The position numbers and the translations under genes were made by a program. 64,000 bases of DNA, taken from positions 1 through 64,000 of the forward strand of contig CAKNRQ010000005.1 in the NCBI GenBank assembly GCA_930990965.1. Direction: 5' to 3'. This DNA comes from an uncultured Clostridia bacterium (GTDB lineage Bacteria; Bacillota; Clostridia; Oscillospirales; Oscillospiraceae). Below the pieces are notes generated by a model, which saw only the letters and a program-made list of their open reading frames with translations, was not told the DNA's origin and ran no database searches. Positions within the stretch are counted from its first letter, which is position 1. Each line of letters begins with the position of its first letter. Shown here in pieces: positions 35,113-45,000 of this stretch.

Positions 35113-36852
35113 TTGAAAATCGTCTTACACCAGGTCGGACGTTACAAGCGGGACACTTTCCTGACGATGGGCCTCACCGCGGGCGAGGTCATCATGGAGA
35201 TACTGCTCCCGTTCATAACGGCCCTGCTCATAGACGACGGCCTGCAGGCAAGCAATCTGCCTGTCGTCATCAAATACGGCCTCATAATGGTCGTAATGAG
35301 CATAGTCTCGCTTGGTTTGGGCGCCCTGGCAGGCAAATTTGCCGCCAACGCCTCAGCCGGCTTCGCGGCCAATCTGCGCGAGGCCATATTCAATAACGTC
35401 CAGACCTTTTCATTCTCAAACATCGACAAGTTCTCGGTACCCAGCCTGGTCACCCGTATGACCACCGATATCACGAACGTGCAAATGGCTTTCATGATGT
35501 GTACACGTGTAGCCGTGCGCGCGCCGCTGAACCTGATATTCAGCTTTATCATGACGCTCTACATCTGCCCGCAGATAGCCCCCACGTTCCTGATAGCCGT
35601 TGTGTTTCTTGTCATTGTGCTCGGTACTATAATGGTAATCACGCTGAAAATATTCAACGAGGTTTTCCGTCGCTACGACGACCTGAACGCCAGCGTCCAG
35701 GAGAACGTCGGCGCCATCCGCGTGGTAAAGGCTTTCGTGCGTGAGGACTACGAGGGCAAAAAGTTCAATCACGCCAGCGACATGCTCTATAAGCTGTCCG
35801 TAAAGGCCGAGAGCCTGCTCGCCTTCAACAACCCCGCAATGATGATTGCCGTCTATTTCTGCATCATCATGGTGTCCTGGCTCGGCGCTCAGTTTATAGT
35901 TGCCGGCGACCTCACCACCGGCGACCTCACGAGCCTTTTCAGCTACATAATGAGCCTGCTCATGAGCCTCATGATGCTCAGTATGGTCATCGTTATGATA
36001 AGCATGTCCCTCGCAAGCGTGCGCCGTATCAGCGAAGTGCTGCGCGAACAGCCCGACCTGCACAACCCGGAGGACCCCATCCACGAAGTTCCCAACGGAG
36101 ACATTGACTTTAACCACGTGAATTTCGCCTATAAGCACGGCTCGGGTAAATATGCTCTGCAAGACATAGACCTGCACATCAAGTCCGGAGAGACAATAGG
36201 CGTCATCGGAGGCACCGGTTCCGGCAAATCCAGCCTCGTAAACCTCATATGCCGCCTATACGACGTCACGGACGGCTCCGTCAAAGTCGGAGATATTGAC
36301 GTGCGTGATTACGACATGGATTCACTGCGCAACCAGGTGGCCGTCGTGCTGCAGAAGAACACCCTCTTCTCCGGCACCATACTTGAGAATCTGCGATGGG
36401 GCAATCCGGACGCCACCGAAGAGCAGTGCCGCGCCGCCTGCCATGCCGCCTGCGCCGATGAGTTCATCGACCGCTTCCCAGATGGTTACAACACCAGGAT
36501 AGAGCGAGGCGGCAACAACGTCTCCGGCGGCCAGAAGCAGAGGCTCTGCATTGCCAGGGCGCTGCTGAAGAACCCGAAGGTGCTGATTCTTGACGACTCC
36601 ACCAGCGCCGTTGACACCGCAACCGACGCGAAAATCCGCGCCGCCTTCCGCGAGAGCATACCCGGTACCACCAAGATCATAATAGCTCAGCGCATTTCCA
36701 GCGTGCAGGACGCGGACCGCATTCTCGTCCTCGACGACGGACACATCGACGCTTTTGACACGCACGAAAACCTCCTGAAGACCAACGCTATCTATCAGGA
36801 GATATACGAGAGCCAGATCAAGGGCGGCGGCGACTTCGACCAGCCGAATTGA
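35113..36852 (+). CDS. ABC exporter half-transporter with degenerate ATP site
   Basis: 579 residues: six-helix exporter domain (about 1-310) and ATPase domain. Walker A GGTGSGKSS, signature VSGGQKQRL, Walker B LILDDSTSAVD. The catalytic glutamate after Walker B is aspartate (DD rather than DE), as in the non-catalytic half of heterodimeric exporters such as BmrC. Start is TTG with GGAGGG upstream. Pairs with the next gene; controlled with MarR. Confidence 0.93.
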   Translation: MKIVLHQVGRYKRDTFLTMGLTAGEVIMEILLPFITALLIDDGLQASNLPVVIKYGLIMVVMSIVSLGLGALAGKFAANASAGFAANLREAIFNNVQTFSFSNIDKFSVPSLVTRMTTDITNVQMAFMMCTRVAVRAPLNLIFSFIMTLYICPQIAPTFLIAVVFLVIVLGTIMVITLKIFNEVFRRYDDLNASVQENVGAIRVVKAFVREDYEGKKFNHASDMLYKLSVKAESLLAFNNPAMMIAVYFCIIMVSWLGAQFIVAGDLTTGDLTSLFSYIMSLLMSLMMLSMVIVMISMSLASVRRISEVLREQPDLHNPEDPIHEVPNGDIDFNHVNFAYKHGSGKYALQDIDLHIKSGETIGVIGGTGSGKSSLVNLICRLYDVTDGSVKVGDIDVRDYDMDSLRNQVAVVLQKNTLFSGTILENLRWGNPDATEEQCRAACHAACADEFIDRFPDGYNTRIERGGNNVSGGQKQRLCIARALLKNPKVLILDDSTSAVDTATDAKIRAAFRESIPGTTKIIIAQRISSVQDADRILVLDDGHIDAFDTHENLLKTNAIYQEIYESQIKGGGDFDQPN

Positions 36853-36870
36853 AAGGAGGAGGAATAAGCC

Positions 36871-38778
36871 TTGGAACAGAAAAGATCCCGTATAAGCCAT
36901 ATTAAGGGCTCCATTCCCCTGCTCAACCGCGTTATAAAGTATATGCTTGCGCACTACAAGTGGACTTTCCTGCTTGTCGTATGCTGTATAACTATCCATG
37001 CCATTACTTCTGTCATCGGCGCCGCATTTCCGCAGACGCTAGTTGACGACTACATCGACCCCATGCTCACGACAGGCGCCGACCTGTTCCCTGAACTTCT
37101 GAGCAATATTATTCGTATTGCCTGCATAATGGGAGTTGGCGTCATAGCTGCCTATCTTTACAGCCGGCTCATGGTCAACGTGGGCCAGGGCACCATGCGT
37201 TCTCTGCGCGACGACCTCTTCACACACATGGAGAGTCTGCCAATAAAGTACTTTGACACGCACGCCCACGGCGATATCATGAGCGTGTACACCAACGACG
37301 TAGATACGCTGCGTCAGCTCATGAGCCAGACCATACCACAGGCTATCAACTCTGTGATAACCATGATAGCCACCCTGTTTACCATGGTATACCTGAGCCC
37401 TATTCTCACTGTAATAAGCCTGCTCACAGCAATGCTGATGCTGTTTGTCACGGGTAAATTCACAAAGTTCTCGGCTAAATACTATATAAAGCAGCAGAGG
37501 GATCTGGGCGAGCTGGACGGCTATATTGAAGAGATGATGGACGGTCAGAAGGTCATCAAGGTCTTCTGCCACGAAGAAGAGGCCAAAGAGGGCTTCCGTC
37601 GTGTCAACGACGCTCTGTGCGACAGCGCCACAAAAGCCAATACCTTTGCCAACCTGCTTATGCCTGTCAACGCCAACATCGGCTGGTTAAGTTACGTCGT
37701 ATGTGCTATTATAGGCGCAATTCTCGCCATCAACCACATTGGCGGCATTACACTTGGCACCGTCGTCGCATTCATTGGCCTGAATAAAAGCTTCACCCAG
37801 CCGATAAGCCAGCTCTCCATGCAAGTCAACTTCGTAGTCACCGCCGCCGCCGGCGCACAGCGTGTCTTCGAGCTAATGGACCAGGAGCCTGAAACCGACA
37901 ACGGCTACGTCGAACTCGTAAACGCCAAGGAAGGCGCCGGAGACGAAATCTACGAGACCGAAGAGCGCACCAACGTCTGGGCCTGGAAGCACCCCCACAA
38001 GGCTGACGGTACAGTTACCTACAAAAAGCTGTGCGGCGAAGTCGTCTTTGACCACGTCGATTTTGGCTACGACCCAGACAAGCTCGTACTGCACGACATA
38101 ACCATGTGGGCCAAACCCGGCCAGAAGATAGCCTTTGTCGGTGCAACCGGCGCTGGCAAAACCACCATAACGAACCTTATAAACCGCTTCTACGACATAG
38201 CTGACGGCAAGATACGCTACGATGGTATCAACATCAACAAGATAAAGAAGCAGGACCTGCGCCGCAGCCTCGGCATGGTTCTGCAGGACACCCATCTCTT
38301 CACGGGCACCGTTATGGAGAACATCCGTTACGGCAATCTCGACGCCAGCGACGAGGAGTGCATGGCCGCAGCCCAACTGGCGAACGCCGACGGCTTTATC
38401 CAGCGCCTGCCAGACGGTTACAATACCATGCTCACCGGCGACGGCGCCAACCTCAGTCAGGGCCAGAGGCAGCTGCTCGCAATCGCCCGCGCGGCGGTCG
38501 CCGATCCCCCGGTGCTCATACTCGACGAGGCCACGAGCTCGATAGACACCCGCACCGAGAAGCTTGTGCAGGGCGGCATGGACGCTCTGATGACAGGCCG
38601 CACGACCTTCGTCATAGCGCACCGCCTCTCCACCGTACAGAACGCTGACTGCATCATGGTCATGGAGCTCGGCCGCATCATAGAGCGCGGCACCCACGAC
38701 GAGCTCATCGCCAAGCAGGGCCGTTACTACCAGCTCTACACCGGCAACAAGCCCAAAGACGCCGCTGTCAATGCCTGA
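36871..38778 (+). CDS. ABC exporter half-transporter with canonical ATP site
   Basis: 635 residues: exporter domain (about 1-320), a polar insertion near 350-380 (YETEERTNVWAWKHPHK), then ATPase domain with Walker A GATGAGKTT, signature LSQGQRQLL and Walker B LILDEATSSID (full catalytic glutamate). Start TTG with AAAGGAGGAGGA upstream, 18 bases after the previous stop. With it forms a BmrCD/LmrCD-like heterodimer for drug or lipid-like compounds (class inference). Confidence 0.93.
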   Translation: MEQKRSRISHIKGSIPLLNRVIKYMLAHYKWTFLLVVCCITIHAITSVIGAAFPQTLVDDYIDPMLTTGADLFPELLSNIIRIACIMGVGVIAAYLYSRLMVNVGQGTMRSLRDDLFTHMESLPIKYFDTHAHGDIMSVYTNDVDTLRQLMSQTIPQAINSVITMIATLFTMVYLSPILTVISLLTAMLMLFVTGKFTKFSAKYYIKQQRDLGELDGYIEEMMDGQKVIKVFCHEEEAKEGFRRVNDALCDSATKANTFANLLMPVNANIGWLSYVVCAIIGAILAINHIGGITLGTVVAFIGLNKSFTQPISQLSMQVNFVVTAAAGAQRVFELMDQEPETDNGYVELVNAKEGAGDEIYETEERTNVWAWKHPHKADGTVTYKKLCGEVVFDHVDFGYDPDKLVLHDITMWAKPGQKIAFVGATGAGKTTITNLINRFYDIADGKIRYDGININKIKKQDLRRSLGMVLQDTHLFTGTVMENIRYGNLDASDEECMAAAQLANADGFIQRLPDGYNTMLTGDGANLSQGQRQLLAIARAAVADPPVLILDEATSSIDTRTEKLVQGGMDALMTGRTTFVIAHRLSTVQNADCIMVMELGRIIERGTHDELIAKQGRYYQLYTGNKPKDAAVNA

Positions 38779-38793
38779 TATTGAACTCAATGC

Positions 38794-38823
38794 AAAATCT
38801 CCCGGAAAATCCGGGGGATTTTT
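38794..38823 (+). terminator. intrinsic terminator of the marR-ABC exporter operon
   Basis: AAATCTCCCGG/CCGGGGGATTT arms, 5-base loop, followed by TTT; 16 bases past the stop. Confidence 0.85.
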
Positions 38824-38915
38824 GCATTTGGTACTGGTAATTATACGGCCTTGCTGCTATAATGATTAATACACCGTTTTAAAGCGGTGATACAGATACG
38901 GGAAGGAGCCAGTAT

Positions 38916-40274
38916 ATGAGCAAGGAAAAGCTTTACGCCCTGATGGACGAAAGGGCAAAGGATTTTGAAGACATGAGCGACGCGGTGTGGGAGTTCGCCG
39001 AAGTCTGCTTTAATGAGTACAAGTCCACAGCGCTGCAGCGCGAATACATGGAGCGCGAGGGATTTCGCATAACAACGCCGGTTGCCGGCATGGATACCGC
39101 CTTTATTGCCGAATACGGCTCCGGCAAGCCGATACTTGCCGTTCTGGGCGAAAATGACGCCCTCATCGGCCAGAGCCAGATGGCAGATGTGGCCGAGGAA
39201 AAACCCGCTGTCCCCGGCGCCAACGGTCACGCCTGCGGGCACAACCTGCTCGGCTCTGGCAGCATCGAAGCCGTCTGCGGCCTGAAACGTTATATGGAAG
39301 CCAACGGCATCCAGGGCACACTGCGCTACTACGCCTGCCCCGCCGAAGAGGGCGGCGGCGGCAAGGTCTATCTTGCGGCTGCCGGCGCTTTCGATGATGT
39401 GGACGCCGCCGTGAGCTGGCATCCCTACGCCGACAACGGAATAGAGAACTGCGGCCTTGCCTGTGTCACCGTGAAATTCTCCTTTGAAGGCAAAGCGGCC
39501 CACGCCGCGGCCGAACCCTGGAACGGCCGCAGCGCGCTCGACGCCGTGGAACTTTTGTGCGTCGGCACCCAGTACCTGCGTGAGCATGTGCTGCCTACCT
39601 CGCGCATTCACTACGCCATCACCGACACCGGCGGCGGTATGGGCAACGTCGTTCCCCAGCACGCCCAGGCACAGTTCATTATCCGCGCCACCACCTCCGA
39701 GTACATGGAGGAACTCTATGAGCGCGTTTTGAAGATATGCGAAGGCGCGGCGCTGATGACTGAAACCAAGTTCCTTGAACCCCATATAGTCAGCGCCTAC
39801 TCCGGATTTGTGTCCAACCACACTATGGACAACATCATGCTGGACAACTTCCGTCCGCTGATACCTATGCAGTACACCCCCGAAGAACTCGCATACGCCG
39901 AAAAGTTCAAACCCTTCGGCAGCAAGCCCGATGCTGACACGCCGGTTGAGTTCGGACTTGACGAGACAATAGAGCGCACGGCCGTCGGATCCACCGACGT
40001 GGCCGACGTCAGCCACGTGACCGCAATGAGCCAGGTGCGCGTGTCCTGCGCAGCCATCGGCACCGTAGCCCACGGCTGGGCCAATACGGCCCAGGGCAAG
40101 AGCGCCCTCGCCCACCGCGGCATGCACACCGCCGCCAAAGTCATGGCAGGTTCCCTGCTAGACCTCTTCACCGACCCCGAACTGCTCAAAAAAGTCCGTG
40201 ACGACTTTGACGCCACGCACCATGGCAAGAAATATCACACCATGATGCCCACCGACCGCAAGCCGTCGCTGTGA
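38916..40274 (+). CDS. M20-family amidohydrolase, AbgB-like
   Basis: 452 residues. Zinc peptidase family M20D, nearest in wording to p-aminobenzoyl-glutamate hydrolase subunit B. Metal motif NGHACGHNLLGSG near 105, glutamates in ACPAEEGGGGK near 145, SWHPYADNG near 168, and the dimerisation domain follows with KAAHAA near 195. ATG start with GGAAGGAG. Cytosolic, monocistronic; the substrate is not defined by the sequence. Confidence 0.88.
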   Translation: MSKEKLYALMDERAKDFEDMSDAVWEFAEVCFNEYKSTALQREYMEREGFRITTPVAGMDTAFIAEYGSGKPILAVLGENDALIGQSQMADVAEEKPAVPGANGHACGHNLLGSGSIEAVCGLKRYMEANGIQGTLRYYACPAEEGGGGKVYLAAAGAFDDVDAAVSWHPYADNGIENCGLACVTVKFSFEGKAAHAAAEPWNGRSALDAVELLCVGTQYLREHVLPTSRIHYAITDTGGGMGNVVPQHAQAQFIIRATTSEYMEELYERVLKICEGAALMTETKFLEPHIVSAYSGFVSNHTMDNIMLDNFRPLIPMQYTPEELAYAEKFKPFGSKPDADTPVEFGLDETIERTAVGSTDVADVSHVTAMSQVRVSCAAIGTVAHGWANTAQGKSALAHRGMHTAAKVMAGSLLDLFTDPELLKKVRDDFDATHHGKKYHTMMPTDRKPSL

Positions 40275-40294
40275 GCACTGCGCACAATAAAACT

Positions 40295-40324
40295 AATGCT
40301 CCCCGGATAAATCCGGGGAGCATT
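40295..40324. terminator. bidirectional intrinsic terminator
   Basis: 13-base perfect arms AATGCTCCCCGGA and complement, 4-base loop, TTTTCG beyond. Shared by the convergent amidohydrolase and rqcH genes. Confidence 0.85.
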
Positions 40325-40329
40325 TTCGT

Positions 40330-42057
40330 TCAATTCGCTTTCAGCGCATTCACCAGAGCCTCGTCAGGCTCGGCGATTATCGTTTTGTAGTCGGTGTATA
40401 TAACCTTGCCCGGCAGCGAACCTGAGGGTTTCTTAACTCGGCGCACCTGTGTGTAGTCCACCGGCACCTTGCCAGACTCGCGGCCCTCTGAGTAGTAAGC
40501 GGCGAGCGAAGCGGCCTCAGCCAGCGTCTGAGTGTCGGGTTCGATGTCCATGCAGCGGATGATAACATGCGAGCCGTGCACGCGCTGCGCGTGCAGCCAC
40601 ATATCTGTGCGGCGTGCGGTCTTTGTCGTGAGCTCGTCATTTTGGGCATTGTTGCGTCCCACAAGTATCTCGTAGCCCGTGCTGGATACGAAATGCAGCG
40701 GCCCGGCGGGTTTTATCTTGCGGCGCTTCGCGCTGCCCCTGGGTGGCTTGATTACGCCGGTGTCCATGAGCTCGGAGCGTATCTCCTGCACGTCGCGTTC
40801 TGATTCGACACGCGCCAGAACGTCCAGAACGCTCTCAAGGTAGTCAAGCCGCTCCTCGCCTTCGGCTATGAGCGCCGTCAGGTGGCGCTCCGCGGTCTCA
40901 GCCTTGCGGTACTCCTTGTAGGCCTGGGCCGCATTCTGCTGCGGCGTCTTGAGCGGGTCTAGCTTTATCTTCACTGTGGGGCAGCCCTCGGTGTAATAGT
41001 CCTCGCATTCGAGCTCCCTAACACCCTTCTGTGCGCGCCAAAGGTTGGCTGTAATCAGGTCGCCGCGGCGGCGCAGCTCTTCTCGGTTGGCGCTCTTTTT
41101 GAGCTCCTCACGCTGGCTGGCCAACTTGCGGGCCGTCCTGTCGCGCAGGGTGCGCACGGCCTTGACGGTGTCGTGTGCGGCGCGGCGCATGCGCTCTGCC
41201 TTGTCACGCTGGGCGTAAAAGGCGTCCAGCATGGCTGAGAAACTCTCGCAGGTCTCGTTTTTGGCCTCCTGGCCGTACTGGTTTATGCGCATGAAGGAGA
41301 AATCCTTCGTCCTGCCATCTATTTTTATCAGCGTGGGAGTGAGCTCCCGCGCGCTCACACTCTCAACGAGCGCGTCCATGGCCTCGCCGAGCGAGGTCCA
41401 GCCTCCGGCGCGATGCGCAATCTCCCGGGCAATGAGCGGCGAGAGAGCCGAGAAGCTGTCGAGCAGCCAGGACGAGGGCTCGCCCTCACGGCCGGCCAAA
41501 GAAAGCGCGGCACGGCGCTCTGCGCTTGTCAGTTCAAAGAAGCAGGGCTTTCCCGTGGGGCGCTGTGGATATTTGTAGAGCATGCCGGGCAGCAGGCGAC
41601 GGTAGGCCTCCTCGCCGAAGTCCACCCTGCGCAGGCAATCTATTATGCGCATGTCCTCATCGCAGAGGATCACGTTCGCCGCGCGGCCCATCATCTCCAC
41701 TATCAGCGACCTCTTACACTCCACGCCCAGCTCGTCGCGGGCCGTCAGAGTGAGCTCGGCCATGCGCTCCCAGGCGGGCTGCGTCACGGCGTCGATGCGC
41801 GCGCCCGTCAGGTGCTTCCTGAGCAGCATACAGAACATGGGCGGCTTGTCCGGGTTTTCAAAGCGCTCTTCGGTGAAGTGCAGCCTCTCCCCCGAACCTG
41901 CGGCCGAAACGAGCAACCTTCGCGCTCCGGAGCGCGTGTACACGCTCAGCAGCAGCGTGTCCCGCGCCGGCTGCTGGACTTTGTCTATTCTCGCGCCCTC
42001 GAGTGCCGGCGCGAGTTCTTCAATTAAGCCGGTCAGAGTCACGGCATCAAGGGGCAT
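40330..42057 (-). CDS. rqcH: NFACT protein RqcH (formerly fibronectin-binding protein A)
   Basis: 575 residues. RqcH binds stalled 50S subunits carrying peptidyl-tRNA and directs addition of C-terminal alanine tails for degradation. NFACT-N domain (about 1-220, N-terminus MPLDAVTLTGLIEELAPAL), HhH and coiled-coil middle (300-400, R/K/E rich), and NFACT-R C-terminal domain with GYEILVGRNNAQNDELT and WLHAQRVHGSHVII. Older annotations call it fibronectin-binding. Confidence 0.93.
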   Translation of the reverse strand: MPLDAVTLTGLIEELAPALEGARIDKVQQPARDTLLLSVYTRSGARRLLVSAAGSGERLHFTEERFENPDKPPMFCMLLRKHLTGARIDAVTQPAWERMAELTLTARDELGVECKRSLIVEMMGRAANVILCDEDMRIIDCLRRVDFGEEAYRRLLPGMLYKYPQRPTGKPCFFELTSAERRAALSLAGREGEPSSWLLDSFSALSPLIAREIAHRAGGWTSLGEAMDALVESVSARELTPTLIKIDGRTKDFSFMRINQYGQEAKNETCESFSAMLDAFYAQRDKAERMRRAAHDTVKAVRTLRDRTARKLASQREELKKSANREELRRRGDLITANLWRAQKGVRELECEDYYTEGCPTVKIKLDPLKTPQQNAAQAYKEYRKAETAERHLTALIAEGEERLDYLESVLDVLARVESERDVQEIRSELMDTGVIKPPRGSAKRRKIKPAGPLHFVSSTGYEILVGRNNAQNDELTTKTARRTDMWLHAQRVHGSHVIIRCMDIEPDTQTLAEAASLAAYYSEGRESGKVPVDYTQVRRVKKPSGSLPGKVIYTDYKTIIAEPDEALVNALKAN

Positions 42058-42085
42058 TGCTTATTACCTCCAGTGTGGTTATGTG

Positions 42086-45000
42086 TTAAAAGAGGCTCAT
42101 CTGACTCTCATCAGGCAGGGCGCCGAGCGCTCCGACGCTTCTGAGCTGTTCGATATGCGCCTGGCTGAGCTTCGGGCAGGCCATTGAGAGCTCCTCCACG
42201 GATATAAACTCCCTGCCTCCCTCGCGCGCGGCTACGAGGTCGCGCGCCGCGGCTTCGCCCAGGCCGGAGAGGCTAACAAAGGGCGGGCGCAGCTGCTTGT
42301 CGCCCACGACCAGGAACTTGCTCTCATCGCTCTCATAGAGGTCGATGGGCGCGAAGTCAAAGCCGCGCATGTAGAACTCATAGACGGCCTCGAGCGTGGT
42401 CAAAAGGTCGCTCTCTTTTGCGGTGGCGTCGGCCTTGCTCTCTATCTCGTTTATCTTCCTGCGCACAAAGTCCACGCCCTGGATCATGATGGCCGCGTCA
42501 AAGGCGTCCTTCTGGCTGCGGCGGTAGAAATAGGCGCTGTAATACTGCAGCGGGTAGTGGACCTTAAAAAACGCTATTCTGAAGCCCATCATGACATAGG
42601 CCACCGCGTGCGCCTTCGGGAAGAGGTACTTTATCTTGCGGCAGGACTCGATGTACCAGTCAGGCACACCGTGGTCGCCCATTTCGCCCTCGGCGCCCTC
42701 TGGCAGGCCGCGGCCCTTTCGCACTGACTCCATGATCTTAAAACTGCGCTTGGGCTCCATACCTCTGGAAATGAGGTAGAGCATGATATCGTCGCGGCAG
42801 CCTATGGTGTCTTTGACTGTCGCTGTGCCGGAGAGTATGAGGTCTTTGGCGTTGCCCAGCCACACATCGGTGCCGTGGCTGTAACCGGAGAGCCGCACCA
42901 GGGTGTCGAACTGCTCGGGCTTGGTATCCACAAGCATCTGGCGGGTAAAGCCAGTGCCGAACTCGGGTATGCCTATAGTACCGGTCTTGCCTATGATCGG
43001 GTCGTCATCCGGCAGGCCCAGCGGGGCGGGTGTGCGGAATATCTCCCTCGTTTGGGGGTCATCGAGCGGTATCTTGCGCACGTCAACGCCCGTCATGTCC
43101 TGGAGCATTTTGAGCATGGTCGGGTCATCGTGGCCCAGCTCGTCCAGCTTCAGCAGGTTCTCCTCCATGCTGTGGTATTCAAAGTGAGTCGTGATAATGC
43201 CGCTGCCGGGGTCGTCGGCCGGGTGCTGTACGGGGCAGAAGTCCTCGACCTCCATGTCCTGCGGTATGACGACCAGGCCGCCGGGGTGCTGGCCCGTAGT
43301 GCGCTTGACGCCGACGAGACCGTTCGCCAGCCTCGCCTCCTCAGCTTTCGACACTTTCAGGCCGCGCTCCTCGAGATACTTGAGCACGTAGCCGTAGGCC
43401 GTCTTCTCGGCCAAGGTGCCGATGGTGCCGGCGCGGAACACGTGGTCGGAGCCGAAGAGCTCTTCTGTGTATTTGTGTGCCTTTGCCTGGTACTCGCCGG
43501 AGAAGTTGAGGTCGATATCCGGCACCTTGTCGCCGCCGAAACCCAGGAAGGTTTCAAAGGGTATGTCAAAGCCCTCCTTGCGCATCTTGGCGCCGCATTT
43601 GGGGCAGTTTGCGTCCGGCATGTCCGCGCCGCAGCCGTATCCCTTGCCGGATTCGAAATCCGTATAGTGGCAGTCCGGGCAGACATAGTGCGGCGGGAGC
43701 GAGTTGACTTCCGTTATACCTGACATGTACGCCACGATGCTCGAGCCGACGCTGCCTCGGCTGCCGACGAGGTAGCCGTGTGCGTTCGAGTCGGCAACCA
43801 GCTTCTGGGCCGACATGTATATGACGTCGTAATGGCGCGAGAGTATGTCGTGCAGCTCAATCTCGACGCGCTCGGTGACTATCTCCGGGGGATTGTCGCC
43901 GTATATTTCGTGCATCTTGCCGTACACCAGGTCTTTGAGCTGGCCGTCGGAGTTTTCGATTTTCGGCGGGAACAATCCGTCGGGCAAAAGCTTTATCTCT
44001 TCGCACATGCCGGCAATTTTGTTGGGGTTGCCGATGACGGCCTCGTAGCACTCGCGCTTGCCCAGGTAGGCAAACTCTTCAAGCATCTCGGCCGTTGTGC
44101 GGAAATAGAGCGGGTTTGGCCTGTCCGCGTCGGAGAACTTCTTGGCCGCGAGCAGGATGCGGCGGTAAATCTCGTCCTCGGGGTCGATGAAGTGTACGTC
44201 GCCCGTTGCCACCACGGGCTTTTCAAGCTCGTGCGCCAGGCGCACCACACGGCGGTTCAAGTCGCGCAGGCCCTCATCGTCGCGTACTGTGCCGTTTTCA
44301 ACGAGGAAGCGGTTGTTTGCGATGGGCATGACCTCGAAGTAGTCGTAGAAGCTCGCTATGCGCTTGAGCTCCTGCGCGTTTGTGCCTCTGAGCACTGCGT
44401 CGAACACCTCGCCCGCTTCGCAGGCCGAGCCTATGAGCAGGCCCTCGCGGTGCTCCATGAGCAGGCTCTTTGGTATGATGGGGTTGCGCTGATAGTGCTT
44501 AAGATAGCTGGCCGAGATGAGTTTATACAGGTTTTTGAGCCCGACCTTGTTACGCACGAGCAGCGAAATGTGCCTCACGCGGCGTGCGCCGGAGCCCGAG
44601 AGCTTGCTCATGACTTCGTTCACGTCGCAAAGCCTCTCTGCGCCCTGGTTGTGCAGCATGGGTATGAACTTGTCCATCATGCGCGCGACGACTTCCGCGT
44701 CGTCAAACGCGCGGTGGTGGTTGAACTCAGGCAAACCCAGGTGCTTGCTGACTATGTCCAGCTTGTGCCGCCGCAGCTCGGGCAGCAGGCGCTGCGCGAG
44801 TATCAGCGTATCCACCACCACGGGGTGGAACTCTATCCCACTGCGCTCGCAGGCCGCGGCCATAAAGCCCGTATCAAAGGTTGCGTTGTGCGCTATGATT
44901 GGCCTCCCGCCGGCGAAATCGAGAAACGCGCGCATGGCCTCGTCCTCGTCCGGAGCATCGGCGACGTCGCTGTCCTTTATACCCGTCAGCTCGGTTATGT

